Source: Gammaproteobacteria bacterium | Lineage (GTDB): Bacteria; Pseudomonadota; Gammaproteobacteria; Thiotrichales; Thiotrichaceae | Assembly: GCA_018822845.1 (NCBI GenBank) | Contig: JAHJJD010000026.1 | Span: forward strand, 1-47,154 | Reading direction: 5' to 3' | DNA: 47,154 nt | Shown: positions 1-8,067 of the stretch, in pieces | How the letters are laid out: each line of letters begins with the position of its first letter | Numbering within the stretch: position 1 is the first letter of the stretch | Position numbers and translations under genes: made by a program | The notes under the pieces: generated by a model | Told to the model about the DNA's origin: nothing | What the model saw: the letters and a program-made list of their open reading frames with translations, nothing else | The model's database searches: none

Positions 1-19
1 AAAGCCTGGGAGGATTGTC

Positions 20-445
20 ATGACAGCCCGTCCTGACCCCTACCGCGCCTTCCGCTTCCGGGTGGAAATAGACCAGCTTCAGGAAGGTGGCTTCCAGTCG
101 GTCAGCGGTCTGGAGCGTGTCTGCACCATTGAACCGTACCATGAAGGCGGGGCAAACCATTTCGAGCACCAGTTGATTACCCTGACGAATTACCCCGCAC
201 TGGTGCTCAAGCGTGGCCTGTTCAGCACGGCCCTGTGGGACTGGCATCAGGATGTCATCAACGGCAATGTCAGGCGGGAAACCATCACCATCGTGCTGCT
301 GGAAGGCAAGGACACTGAAGTCTGGCGCTGGCAGTGCGAGCACGCCTTTCCCTCCAAATGGACGGGGGCGGAACTGGATGCAACCGGTAACAACATCGCC
401 ACCGAAAGTATCGAATTTGTCCACCACGGATTGACGCGCCTATGA
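20..445 (+). CDS. eCIS tube protein, T4 gp19/Afp5-like
   Basis: This 141-residue protein resembles the small gp19-type phage tail proteins that build the inner tube of contractile injection systems. The motifs FRFRVEIDQ and FQSVSGLE near the N-terminus, and FPSKWTGAELDA followed by an IATESIEFVHHG end, are typical of the family. In Afp/PVC systems the tube paralogue placed just before the Afp6 and Afp7 genes is Afp5, the tube initiator that contacts the baseplate, so I infer that role here. A GGGAGG ribosome site ends 6 nt before the ATG. The stop overlaps the next start as ATGA. The other tube and sheath genes would lie upstream of the window. Confidence 0.85.
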   Translation: MTARPDPYRAFRFRVEIDQLQEGGFQSVSGLERVCTIEPYHEGGANHFEHQLITLTNYPALVLKRGLFSTALWDWHQDVINGNVRRETITIVLLEGKDTEVWRWQCEHAFPSKWTGAELDATGNNIATESIEFVHHGLTRL

Positions 446-1638
446 AAACCGCAAGCAACACCGGCAAACTGACCAGGGCACGCGCGCTGCGGATAGCCTG
501 TGTGCCGCGTTCCCTGCTTGCCGGAAAAGGCTTGCGCCCGTTCCGTTTGCGTCCGCTGGCGCTGGTGTTCCTGTCCGGCAGGCGCGCGCCATTCGTGCAG
601 ACATACCGGCAGTTTTTGACGCTGGTTAGTAATCCGCTCAGCCTGCTGCTCAAGCCTATGCTGAATTTTCACACCGCCATCGCCCATTCTTCCTTGCTGC
701 TCCCATCACCCCTTGCAGGGGAAGCGCGCATGACTGTAATGCCACAAAGAAAATCCCCCTCAATCCCCCTTTTGCAAAGGGGGAAGCTGGGTGTCGCTTC
801 GCAAAATCAACAGGGATGGGAGTTCAGGCATTACCCTGAAACAATTGCCCAAAGAGGGCGTATGCCATACGCCCCTACGAAGATCGTCCCCTGTAGGGGC
901 GTATGGCATACGCCCTCTTCACTGCGGCCTGAATACAGGAAAATCATTTCATGGAACCACCTTAACCCCCTGATTTCACCCGCCACAGCCATACAGGGTA
1001 CGCAGCAGAAACACGCAACCCAGTCCGCATTTTCCACATACGCTTGCTCGTGGCTGACAACCCATTCTCGGCAAATCGCCAGAAATCGGAATCGTCATGC
1101 AACATCCTTCCAGGAAGGGCGTATGCCATACGCCCCTACAGCGGACGATCCTGGTAGGGGCGTATGGCATACGCCCTCTTCACTGCGGCCTGGGTATAGG
1201 AAAATCATTTCAGCAACATTTGCCACGCACGCTGTCTCATGGCTGACAACCCATTCAGGGCGTATGCCATACGCCCCTACAGCGGACGGCCTTCGTAGGG
1301 GCGTATGGCATACGCCCTCTTCATCGCCACCCCATACAGACACCACGCCTGCACACTTACGTTCCGCGCACAACGAAACGCTGCACTACATCCACCCGGC
1401 AGCATCCGGCCAGGCTACACAGCACGGCGTACCGGCAAACCCGGAGGAAACTGTCACCCGCCACGTCCGCAACAGCACGCAACCGCCCGACCAGCGCACC
1501 CGGCAACTACCGCCTTTTGGCACCAAACCAGCCGCACAAGCGGAAACCGCCGTCGACATCGACCGGCTGGCCGACACCGTGATGCAGAAGCTCAGCAAGC
1601 AAATCCGCATCGAACGCCAACGCCGTGGATTGCTCTAG
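442..1638 (+). CDS. Afp6-like eCIS protein swollen by palindromic repeats
   Basis: The 398-codon frame starts in a 4-nt ATGA overlap with the tube gene and ends 9 nt before the LysM gene, the place where Afp6-like small proteins sit. Only the last 70 or so residues look like an ordinary protein; they end in an amphipathic segment (DIDRLADTVMQKLSKQIRIE) and a basic RQRRGLL tail that fits the family. The middle is made of repeats: three copies of a 62-bp double palindrome give the peptide GRMPYAPT at residues 139, 226 and 273, each followed 6 to 7 residues later by GVWHTPSS. Two other hairpin repeats lie before them. No stop codon occurs in about 1.2 kb. I infer a short ancestral gene enlarged by in-frame repeat insertions. 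Whether the full protein is made, or only the C-terminal part from an internal start, cannot be told from sequence. Confidence 0.55.
   Translation: MKTASNTGKLTRARALRIACVPRSLLAGKGLRPFRLRPLALVFLSGRRAPFVQTYRQFLTLVSNPLSLLLKPMLNFHTAIAHSSLLLPSPLAGEARMTVMPQRKSPSIPLLQRGKLGVASQNQQGWEFRHYPETIAQRGRMPYAPTKIVPCRGVWHTPSSLRPEYRKIISWNHLNPLISPATAIQGTQQKHATQSAFSTYACSWLTTHSRQIARNRNRHATSFQEGRMPYAPTADDPGRGVWHTPSSLRPGYRKIISATFATHAVSWLTTHSGRMPYAPTADGLRRGVWHTPSSSPPHTDTTPAHLRSAHNETLHYIHPAASGQATQHGVPANPEETVTRHVRNSTQPPDQRTRQLPPFGTKPAAQAETAVDIDRLADTVMQKLSKQIRIERQRRGLL
709..721. repeat. short palindromic repeat CCCCTTGCAGGGG
   Basis: A small hairpin with CCCC and GGGG arms around TTGCA lies inside the Afp6-like frame and encodes SPLAGEA. 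I recall this peptide as a translation product of a dispersed bacterial intergenic repeat, which suggests that this stretch is also repeat-derived. Only one copy is seen in the window. Confidence 0.4.
764..784. repeat. C5/G5 hairpin repeat inside the Afp6-like frame
   Basis: Perfect 9-bp arms (TCCCCCTTT at 764-772 and AAAGGGGGA at 776-784) enclose a 3-nt loop. The sequence CTCAATCCCCCTTTTGCAAA resembles one arm of the element inside polA at 23011-23102 (CTAACTCCCCCTTATCAGGG), so both may belong to one dispersed family. Confidence 0.6.
856..917. repeat. 62-bp double palindrome, family A, copy 1
   Basis: The core has two arms, each a perfect palindrome (GGGCGTATG-C-CATACGCCC and its mirror with a central G), joined through CTAC and GTAG to a 14-nt loop. 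The arms are inverted relative to each other, so the element can form one long hairpin or a pair of small ones, like paired REP sequences. This copy lies in frame in the Afp6-like gene. Its right side shares a further 34 nt (918-951) with copy 2. Confidence 0.95.
918..1212 (+). repeat. direct repeats flanking the family A copies
   Basis: Two extra direct repeats show segmental duplication around the palindromes. A 34-nt block (TTCACTGCGGCCTG onward) occurs at 918-951 and 1179-1212. A 28-nt block containing GGCTGACAACCCATTC occurs at 1040-1067 and again at 1229-1256, just past this interval. The order palindrome, 34-mer, 28-mer, palindrome is repeated, with the second unit shorter. Confidence 0.85.
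1117..1178. repeat. 62-bp double palindrome, family A, copy 2
   Basis: The arms are identical to copy 1 and only the 14-nt loop differs. It starts 261 nt (87 codons) after copy 1, so it is read in the same frame. The 34 nt downstream (1179-1212) repeat the flank of copy 1. Confidence 0.95.
1258..1319. repeat. 62-bp double palindrome, family A, copy 3
   Basis: The arms are the same as in copies 1 and 2, with a 14-nt loop close to that of copy 4. It starts 141 nt (47 codons) after copy 2, again in frame. It lacks the 34-nt right flank shared by copies 1 and 2. Confidence 0.95.
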
Positions 1639-1647
1639 GAGAATGAG

Positions 1648-2286
1648 ATGGAAAAAGCACAAATCATCAACCTGGACGTAGAAGGCAAGAACCTGGAGGT
1701 GCTGTTCAACCCCACCGAGTACAGCCTCGAAATCGGCAACAGTTATCAGGAAACCGCCCTGCCGGGGCTGCAAAGCCCGGTGCTCCAGTTCATCAACGGC
1801 AATATCCGCACCCTGACGATGGAACTGCTGCTCGACGCCTGGAGCAATGTGAACAAAACCAATGCCGACCTGCTGGCAGAAATCGACACGCTCAGGTCGA
1901 TGATGGCGATTGACGCCAAACTGCATGCCCCACCCAGGGTCATGTTCAAGTGGGGGGAACTGGAATTTACCAGCATTATCGCCAACCTTTCCCAGCGTTT
2001 CACCATGTTCAACACCAACGGCAAGCCGGTCAGGGCAACGCTCAACGTCACCTTCAAGGAATACCTGCCCATCAGCAAACAGATGGAGTTGTTGCGCCTG
2101 CAATCGGTGGACAAGACCAAGCGCCGCATCCTGACTGCGGATGACAGCATCTGGTCGATTGCCGCGCGCGAATACGGCCACCCGCGTGAATGGCGGCGCA
2201 TCGCCCGGCATAACCGCATCGAAGACCCGCTCAGCCTGATTCCCGGCGACGCGCTGGTTCTGCCCCCCGTGGAGAACCCGTCATGA
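1648..2286 (+). CDS. eCIS LysM baseplate protein, Afp7-like
   Basis: This 212-residue protein matches the LysM-containing Afp7 family, which joins the tube initiator to the hub at the baseplate centre. The N-terminal part has the family-typical opening IINLDVEGKNLEVLFNPTEY. The C-terminal 50 residues form a LysM-like module (DDSIWSIAAREYG ... WRRIARHN ... PLSLIPGDALVLPP). AGGAGA lies 6 nt before the ATG. The stop overlaps the next start by 4 nt (ATGA). In known eCIS the LysM fold serves assembly rather than peptidoglycan binding; that role is inferred here. Confidence 0.88.
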   Translation: MEKAQIINLDVEGKNLEVLFNPTEYSLEIGNSYQETALPGLQSPVLQFINGNIRTLTMELLLDAWSNVNKTNADLLAEIDTLRSMMAIDAKLHAPPRVMFKWGELEFTSIIANLSQRFTMFNTNGKPVRATLNVTFKEYLPISKQMELLRLQSVDKTKRRILTADDSIWSIAAREYGHPREWRRIARHNRIEDPLSLIPGDALVLPPVENPS

Positions 2287-3428
2287 TGAAAATTGAGCAG
2301 TTGGTGGAAAAATACAATGACTTTTACGTTCCGACCTTCGCCGTGCGGGTGAACCGGCAGGATCTGGTCAGGGAGCTATTCCTGACCGTAACCAGCGCCG
2401 AAGTCGATTTGCAGGAAAAAGCTGCCGGACGCTTCACCTTCACGGTTGCCAACGCCTTCGACTGGGAGCTGCGGGCGTTCATTTCCACCCGCAATGACGA
2501 GCAGCTCAACCTGATTGAATTCTTCGCCTTCGGCAGCGAGGTGGAAATCAGCATGGGCTATGGCGACGTGGGGAAATTGCCGGTACTGCTGCGCGGGATC
2601 ATCACGGAAATCAGCACCAGCTTCAACGCCGGGGGCACGCCCGAACTGACGGTTTCGGGCTTCGACAAACTGCATCTGCTGACCGTCGGCAAACAGTCAC
2701 GCAACTGGCAGGATCGGCGCGACAGCGACGCCGCAAGGGATCTGGTTCAGCCCATCGGCCTGAAAACCAACATTACCCCAACCAGTCCGGTCAAACAGCG
2801 CATCGACAAGGGTCAGGAAACGCCACTCGCCTTTCTGCAAAAACTGGCTGACCGCAACGATTTCATTTTTTTCATCCAGGACGACACCTTCCATTTTGTG
2901 CCCAAAAAAGAAGATACCGAGGAAGCGGACATCGAACTCCTCTGGGGTGGCGGTTTGTTGAGCTTTTCACCCGAAGCCAATCTCGCCGCGCAGATCGGCA
3001 GTGTTGAGGTCAGGGGCGTATCCGCCGAACGCGGTGAAGTGATTACGGGCAGGGCCGCAGCCGGGGAGGAACGCGGCGACTCGCCCCGCACCACCAGTGG
3101 CTCGGAGCAGGTGCGCAAGCTGCCGACGGATTCCTCCATCACCATCCGCGCCAGCGTGCGCACGCAGGAAGAAGCCGACCGGCTAGCCCAGGCGATTCTG
3201 GAAGGCCAGACCCGCGACTACATCAAAGGTAACGGCGAGAGTATCGGCATTCCCGAAATCAGGCTGAACCGGAACATCCAGTTGCTTGGTCTGGGGCAAC
3301 CTTTCAGCACGGTTTATTGCATCCGTTCGGCCAAACACTCAATCAGCAGTTCAGGCTACAAAACCACCTGGACAGCCGAAAAAGGCGAAGCTCCAGAACC
3401 TGAAGGCAGCCGGAGGAGCAGACGATGA
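2283..3428 (+). CDS. eCIS hub protein, phage gpD/T4 gp27-like (Afp8 N-terminal half)
   Basis: The 381-residue product resembles phage late control protein D (P2 gpD, gp27 fold), the trimeric hub on which the tube sits. Family signs are the VPTFAVRVNRQDL opening, the VEISMGYGD and LLRGIITEIS segments of the first barrel, LTVSGFDKLHLL, and FLQKLADRNDFIFFIQDD. In Afp and PVC the hub and spike are one protein (Afp8); here the spike is the next gene, joined by an ATGA overlap. The annotated ATG is followed at once by a second ATG at 2286, and either could start translation. Confidence 0.88.
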   Translation: MMKIEQLVEKYNDFYVPTFAVRVNRQDLVRELFLTVTSAEVDLQEKAAGRFTFTVANAFDWELRAFISTRNDEQLNLIEFFAFGSEVEISMGYGDVGKLPVLLRGIITEISTSFNAGGTPELTVSGFDKLHLLTVGKQSRNWQDRRDSDAARDLVQPIGLKTNITPTSPVKQRIDKGQETPLAFLQKLADRNDFIFFIQDDTFHFVPKKEDTEEADIELLWGGGLLSFSPEANLAAQIGSVEVRGVSAERGEVITGRAAAGEERGDSPRTTSGSEQVRKLPTDSSITIRASVRTQEEADRLAQAILEGQTRDYIKGNGESIGIPEIRLNRNIQLLGLGQPFSTVYCIRSAKHSISSSGYKTTWTAEKGEAPEPEGSRRSRR

Positions 3429-4069
3429 TGGATTTCCTCAACCCGCTGGGCAACCTGGAAGCAGACCGCGAAGCCGACGGCAATGCACGTGGCCTGGCAA
3501 TAGGCCGGGTGACAGACAACAAGGACCCGCAAGGTCTGGCGCGGGTGCGGGTGCGCCTGCCGTGGCAGCCCGAATCCCAGCAAAGCTACTGGGCGCGACT
3601 GGCAGTGCCGATGGCACTGGCCGGGCAAGGTTTCGTCTGGATTCCCGAAGTGGATGAGGAAGTGCTGGTTGGTTTCGAAATGGGCGACCTGACCCACCCC
3701 TGCATACTCGGCTCGCTGTGGAACGGCAAAAGCAAGCCACCGGAAAACAACAGCGACGGCAAGAATGATCACCGCCTGATCCGCACCCGCGCCAACAGCG
3801 AACTGCGCTTTTTCGACGGCAACCCACCCTCGGTGGAACTCAGTCTGGCTGACGGCAAGCACCTGAAAATGGATGACCAGGGCATCGTCATTGAAGACGG
3901 CCAAGGCAACCGCATCGAGATCAAGTCTGGCTCGGGCGCGCTCGAAATCAAGAGCAATACACAGATCAAGCTGGAATCGCCCAGCATTTCCATCAAGGCG
4001 GACGCGAGTCTGGAACTCAAATCATCCGGTTCCCTGACCATCAACGGAACCATTGTGAACATTAATTAG
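3425..4069 (+). CDS. eCIS spike protein, gpV/T4 gp5-like (Afp8 C-terminal half)
   Basis: This 214-residue protein matches phage baseplate assembly protein V. An OB-fold-like domain (LAIGRVTDNKDPQGLARVRV, SYWARLAVPMAL, FVWIPEVDEEVLVGFEMGD, CILGSLWNG) is followed by a run of short alternating beta repeats (LEIKSNTQIKLES, SISIKADASLELKSSG, LTINGTIVNIN), as in the triple-helical needle of gp5 and VgrG. It starts inside the hub stop (ATGA). The tip protein follows after 8 nt. Hub, spike and tip are thus three consecutive genes. Confidence 0.9.
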   Translation: MMDFLNPLGNLEADREADGNARGLAIGRVTDNKDPQGLARVRVRLPWQPESQQSYWARLAVPMALAGQGFVWIPEVDEEVLVGFEMGDLTHPCILGSLWNGKSKPPENNSDGKNDHRLIRTRANSELRFFDGNPPSVELSLADGKHLKMDDQGIVIEDGQGNRIEIKSGSGALEIKSNTQIKLESPSISIKADASLELKSSGSLTINGTIVNIN

Positions 4070-4077
4070 GAGGCGTT

Positions 4078-4374
4078 ATGGGCAAACCAGCAGCACGCGT
4101 CACCGACCTGACCAGCCACGGCACGCCGCTGGCTCCCGGCCCCGGCAGCACTAACGTGCTGATCGGTGGATTGCCTGCGTGGCGAGCGGGGGTAGACATG
4201 CATACCTGCCCGTTAGTCACAGGCGTCGTTCCCCATGTGGGTGGCGTGGTCGCGGTTGGCAGCATGAGCGTGCTGATCAACGGTTTGCCTGCGGCACGGC
4301 AGGGCGACCAGATCGTCGAAGCCGGGCCGCCCAACGCCATCGCCATGGGCTTGCCCACGGTATTGATCGGATAG
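4078..4374 (+). CDS. PAAR-domain spike tip protein
   Basis: This is a 98-residue PAAR protein, the cone that caps the spike of contractile injection machines. It shows the opening KPAARVTDLTSHG, the repeated turn motif NVLIGGLPAWR / SVLINGLPAAR / TVLIG, and the DMHTCP segment supplying His and Cys metal ligands. There is no C-terminal extension, so it is a plain tip and not a toxin carrier. AGGAGG lies 5 nt upstream of the ATG. The matching position in Afp is Afp10. Confidence 0.92.
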   Translation: MGKPAARVTDLTSHGTPLAPGPGSTNVLIGGLPAWRAGVDMHTCPLVTGVVPHVGGVVAVGSMSVLINGLPAARQGDQIVEAGPPNAIAMGLPTVLIG

Positions 4375-4383
4375 GTGTACGTC

Positions 4384-4791
4384 ATGAACGAAAACGGCAA
4401 GGAATTTCTCGGACGCGGTTGGGCATTCCCCATCAGCATCAGCCCTGACCGTGGGCATGTCGCCTCCGTGGCCTATGAGGACGACATCAAGCAGTCGATC
4501 TACATCATCCTTTCCACCTCCAAGGGGGAACGGGTGATGCGGCCAGATTTTGGTTGCGGCATCCACGATCTGGTGTTTGGCGCGATCACCACGGCACTGA
4601 TTACCGAAATCAAGCGTTCCGTGACCGAAGCATTACGCCGCTACGAAGCCAGGATCGAGGTGCTGCGGGTCGAGGTAGATGCATCCCAGGCTGTCGACGG
4701 GCGGCTGATCATCAATCTGGATTACCGCAACCACACCACCAACCAGCGGGACAATTTCGTCTACCCGTTCTATTTCAAGGAGGGCTTCTGA
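4384..4791 (+). CDS. baseplate wedge protein, gpW/gp25 family (Afp9-like)
   Basis: The 135-residue protein carries the gp25-like wedge domain: IKQSIYIILSTSKGERVMRP, then the FGCGIHDLVF motif conserved in gp25, TssE and Afp9, then YEARIEVLRVEVD. In the assembled machine it links the hub to the sheath-bearing baseplate. I use the ATG at 4384, not the GTG at 4375, because the only weak purine stretch (AGG near 4373) is spaced for the ATG. The next gene begins 1 nt after its stop. Confidence 0.9.
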   Translation: MNENGKEFLGRGWAFPISISPDRGHVASVAYEDDIKQSIYIILSTSKGERVMRPDFGCGIHDLVFGAITTALITEIKRSVTEALRRYEARIEVLRVEVDASQAVDGRLIINLDYRNHTTNQRDNFVYPFYFKEGF

Positions 4792-4792
4792 C

Positions 4793-5965
4793 ATGTTGCC
4801 AGCCACGCCCAAACTACCTGTCCGTCGTGCCAGCGAAATCCATGCGGGGCTGGAAGCGACCGCCTCCGTGTTCCTGCCGGAATGGCGTGGGATGGAGGCG
4901 GAAGGCGAATTCGGCCAGACATTACTGCGCATCATTGCCCGCCTTGGCGAACACGTCAGCACCCGCATCGGCAAGACGCCATGGCGCGACACCGTAGCCT
5001 TTTTCGACAGCCTCGACATTCCGGTGCAGCCGCCGCATCCGTCCTCCGCGCCGCTGGTGTTCCAGTTGGGGGAAAAGCTTACCGAACCGGTGTTTGCCCC
5101 GCCAGGCATTCAGGTGGGGGCGGATGCAGCAGACGGTGAGTTACTGTTTGAAACGCTGCAAGCCGTCAACCTGACGCCTGCGCGGCTGGATTTCATGGCG
5201 GCGGTGGATGCCATCAACGACACCATCGAACTGCCGCCGCCCGGCTTTCTGGAGCTGGAACCTCCAGTGGGGGATTTGCCCGTCTTTTTTGCCGCGAGTC
5301 CGGCACAAGCAGGCGCAAACACCATCCAGATCGAACCGTTCGAAGATTTGGAGGAAGGCAACCAGATCAAAATCGGCGCATTCATCTACCGGCTGGGCAC
5401 AGGGCAGGATGGGCTGTTCCCATTGCTGGATGCGCTGGAAGAAGCCGTCAGCGCGGGAACCATGATCGAAAAAGTCGTCGATTTCGCAGCCTTCCACAAC
5501 CGCAACTTGCAGCAACACACGCTCTACATCGGCCACTCCGAACTGTTCAATCTGGAGCAGAAAACCCTCATCCTGCTGGCTATTGCGCCCGAAGAACTCG
5601 CCAGCAACCTGACCGGTGAGTTCGGCGTATGGCAGCTTTACGCCGCCAACCCTGATGAAGACCCTGCCTGGCATACGCTGGAAAGCACGCTTGAATCCGG
5701 CCAACTGGTTTTCTCCAAAACGCAGGGGTTGAAAACCGAACAGCTGGAAGTCAACGGCATCAAAAGCTTCTGGATGCGGTTTGTGCTGAACAACGCCGCC
5801 TTCGCATCACTGGAAATCGAACGGCTGGCCAGCATCGCCATCAGCATCCAGACCCCGGAAAAAGAATCTGATCAGGGTAACGAACCGGATGATAACGGCG
5901 ACGATGATCCTCCGGATATCACGCTGGGAAACGTCGGTGAAGGTGGAGGAGGGAATATCGCATGA
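4793..5965 (+). CDS. baseplate J-like protein, N-terminal part (split Afp11)
   Basis: The 390-residue product resembles the N-terminal half of the large eCIS/phage putative baseplate assembly proteins. It has an opening with LPVRRASEIHAGLEA, FGQTLLRIIARLGEHVSTRI and the beta-domain segment SAPLVFQLGEKLTEPVFAPP found in this family. It ends in an acidic, Gly-rich tail (NGDDDPPDI ... GEGGGG) that looks like a linker. The next gene starts within its stop codon (ATGA) and carries the baseplate-J core, so the two probably replace one Afp11-like polypeptide of about 1,090 residues. The clean overlap and the separate ribosome site argue for a real split rather than a sequencing frameshift. Confidence 0.78.
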   Translation: MLPATPKLPVRRASEIHAGLEATASVFLPEWRGMEAEGEFGQTLLRIIARLGEHVSTRIGKTPWRDTVAFFDSLDIPVQPPHPSSAPLVFQLGEKLTEPVFAPPGIQVGADAADGELLFETLQAVNLTPARLDFMAAVDAINDTIELPPPGFLELEPPVGDLPVFFAASPAQAGANTIQIEPFEDLEEGNQIKIGAFIYRLGTGQDGLFPLLDALEEAVSAGTMIEKVVDFAAFHNRNLQQHTLYIGHSELFNLEQKTLILLAIAPEELASNLTGEFGVWQLYAANPDEDPAWHTLESTLESGQLVFSKTQGLKTEQLEVNGIKSFWMRFVLNNAAFASLEIERLASIAISIQTPEKESDQGNEPDDNGDDDPPDITLGNVGEGGGGNIA

Positions 5966-8067
5966 GTTTCCAGGCAATCAAACACGCCTTCCACAACAGC
6001 TTCCCACTGGAGCTGAAAAGCGGCTTGCTCCCCTTTGGCGCAGAGCCGCTGCGCTTCGACACGTTTTCCATTTCCTCGCCCGAGCTGTTTTCCAAGAAGG
6101 GGGCGCAGGTCACGCTGAACACTACCCTGCAAACCGATCTAACGGCGGAAAGCATCGCACCGGTTCTGTCCTGGGAATATTTCGACGGACGTGGCTGGCA
6201 GGTTTTGCCGCTTGAAGCCAATGACCATGCAAAGAATTTCCGGGTCAGCGGCTCCATTGCATTTACAGTTCCGGATGATATTGCTGAAGGTGAAGTGGCG
6301 GGTATCATGGGCTACTGGATACGCGCCCGGCTGACCGACGGGGACTACGGCAGAATCACCTATACGGTGGATTGTGACAATGGCTCCCTTGATGCCGACT
6401 CTTCCACCCTACACGCCCCCCGGTTGAGCGACCTCGTTCTTGAGATCGGGGAAATGGCCGGAATCGCGGCGGAACACATCCTCACCCAGAACAACCTGGA
6501 ATACCTGAACCACTCGCAAGCCAATCTGGAACAAAACGCCAGCTTCGGCCTGTACCGCAACGCTGCCAGCATCAATGGCTACCTGAACATTGCCAACCAG
6601 CAGCCAGAAGCCAGCCGCGCGCTGTATTTCGGTTTCAGCAAGCCATTCAACATTCGCCCCCTGTCCCTGTACGTGGACGCAGTGGAACAGGAGCGCAACA
6701 TGGCACTGGAATTCGAGATTCTGGCGCGTGATGACTGGCGCAAGGTCAACGCCATCGACGCAACCGCTGGTTTCCACCGGCGCGGTTTCGCCCAGGTATT
6801 CGTCGATTTCAAGCCACGGCTGGCGCGCCTGTTCGGCAAGGAATCCTACTGGCTGCGGGTCAAACCCCACGCCTCGGAAAGCAAGCCGCAATCCTGGTCA
6901 CCGCAACTGCGTGGCGTCTTCATCAACGCCGTACAGGCCGAACAGGCCAGAACCATCGCCAACGAACCACTCGGTTCCACCGCAGGGGAACCCAACCTGA
7001 CCCTGTTACTGAGCAATTTCCCGGTACTGCCGCACAGTCTGGAGCTGCGCATCCGCGAAAACCTCAGCGACGAGGAACGCGCCGCCCCGTGGGCAGACGC
7101 CCCCGCCGACCTGCCGGAACGCGACCTGCCAGTACGTCATTTCGACGACCCATCCCTCTCCGGCGACTGGGTATTGTGGAAGCCGGTCGACAGCTTCATC
7201 GGTCATGGCGCGGAAGAACGCATCTACCGGCTTGATCCCGTCACGGGCGAAATCCAGTTCGGCGATGACCGGCATGGGCGCATTCCCCCTGCTGGCGGCG
7301 GCCACATCCGCGCCATCCGCTACCAGACCGGCGGCGGCGTGCGCGGCAATACCGGCGCTTACACCATCACTGGCCTCAAATCCGCCATCGAAGGGGTGGA
7401 AACCGTCACCAACCCGGTACAGGCCGCCGGTGGCGCAGACGCTCCCACGCTGGCGGAACAGATGGCCGAAGCTCCTGCCCGCTTGCGCCGTTCAGGCCGC
7501 GCCATGACCCCGCCCGACATCGAAGCGCTGGCTGAAGCAAGCTCACCCGACCTGATCCGCGCCCGCTGCCTGTATCCGCAGGAACCGGGTGGCCCCATCC
7601 AGGTTGCCATCATCATACGCAATGGCCAGCGCTGCCCAGCACCGACGCTAGCGGAAAAAGACGGGCTGGCGCGGCTGATCCGTGAACAGGCATGGGGCGG
7701 CTTGCGCCAGGAAGACATCCGCGTCGTCACCCCGCAATTCGTGCCCGTCACCATCGACCTCAGCGTCACCCCGGATTCCAACGCAAACATCGCCAAACTG
7801 GAACAGGCCGCCACCGAACGCATCCGCCTGCTGCTGCACCCGGCTGACGGCGGCCCAGATGGTGGCGGCTGGCCATTTGGCAGGCGTCTGTGGGATTCCG
7901 ACATCCTGCGCGCGCTGGCGGAAATTCCCTCCTTCGACAGCGCCACCATCCTGACACTGGCACCCAAAGAGGCAGGCATGGATTTCACCCGGATGCCGGT
8001 TTTCGGCGTGATCTGTGCACAGGAAGAAGACATCACTATCCGCATCCAACCCAGGGAGGACGACTGA
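5962..8067 (+). CDS. baseplate J-like protein, C-terminal part (split Afp11)
   Basis: The 701-residue protein carries the gpJ-like core: YRLDPVTGEIQFGDDRHGRI, IRAIRYQTGGGVRGNTGAY, then EQMAEAPARLRRSGRAMTPP and DIEALAEASSPDLIRARCLY, which is the conserved J-domain order. N-terminal to that is a large beta-rich region (residues 1-330) with DGRGWQVLPLE, as in wedge arms. GGAGGAGGG precedes the ATG, which overlaps the upstream stop by 4 nt. The C-terminus contains a domain seen in tail wedge proteins (VPVTIDLSVTPDSN). Role: wedge protein that triggers sheath contraction. Confidence 0.85.
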   Translation: MSFQAIKHAFHNSFPLELKSGLLPFGAEPLRFDTFSISSPELFSKKGAQVTLNTTLQTDLTAESIAPVLSWEYFDGRGWQVLPLEANDHAKNFRVSGSIAFTVPDDIAEGEVAGIMGYWIRARLTDGDYGRITYTVDCDNGSLDADSSTLHAPRLSDLVLEIGEMAGIAAEHILTQNNLEYLNHSQANLEQNASFGLYRNAASINGYLNIANQQPEASRALYFGFSKPFNIRPLSLYVDAVEQERNMALEFEILARDDWRKVNAIDATAGFHRRGFAQVFVDFKPRLARLFGKESYWLRVKPHASESKPQSWSPQLRGVFINAVQAEQARTIANEPLGSTAGEPNLTLLLSNFPVLPHSLELRIRENLSDEERAAPWADAPADLPERDLPVRHFDDPSLSGDWVLWKPVDSFIGHGAEERIYRLDPVTGEIQFGDDRHGRIPPAGGGHIRAIRYQTGGGVRGNTGAYTITGLKSAIEGVETVTNPVQAAGGADAPTLAEQMAEAPARLRRSGRAMTPPDIEALAEASSPDLIRARCLYPQEPGGPIQVAIIIRNGQRCPAPTLAEKDGLARLIREQAWGGLRQEDIRVVTPQFVPVTIDLSVTPDSNANIAKLEQAATERIRLLLHPADGGPDGGGWPFGRRLWDSDILRALAEIPSFDSATILTLAPKEAGMDFTRMPVFGVICAQEEDITIRIQPREDD

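Noticed and set aside
856-1319. Regularly repeated palindromes as a CRISPR array
   Set aside because: There are only three copies with unequal spacing (261 and 141 nt), each copy is an internal double palindrome with a variable loop, the spacers share direct repeats, and no cas gene is present.
7890-8066. Extended N-terminus of the second baseplate J-like protein
   Set aside because: The extra 59 codons read through the end of the previous gene in another frame. The ATG at 8067 has a good ribosome site and the family-typical start.
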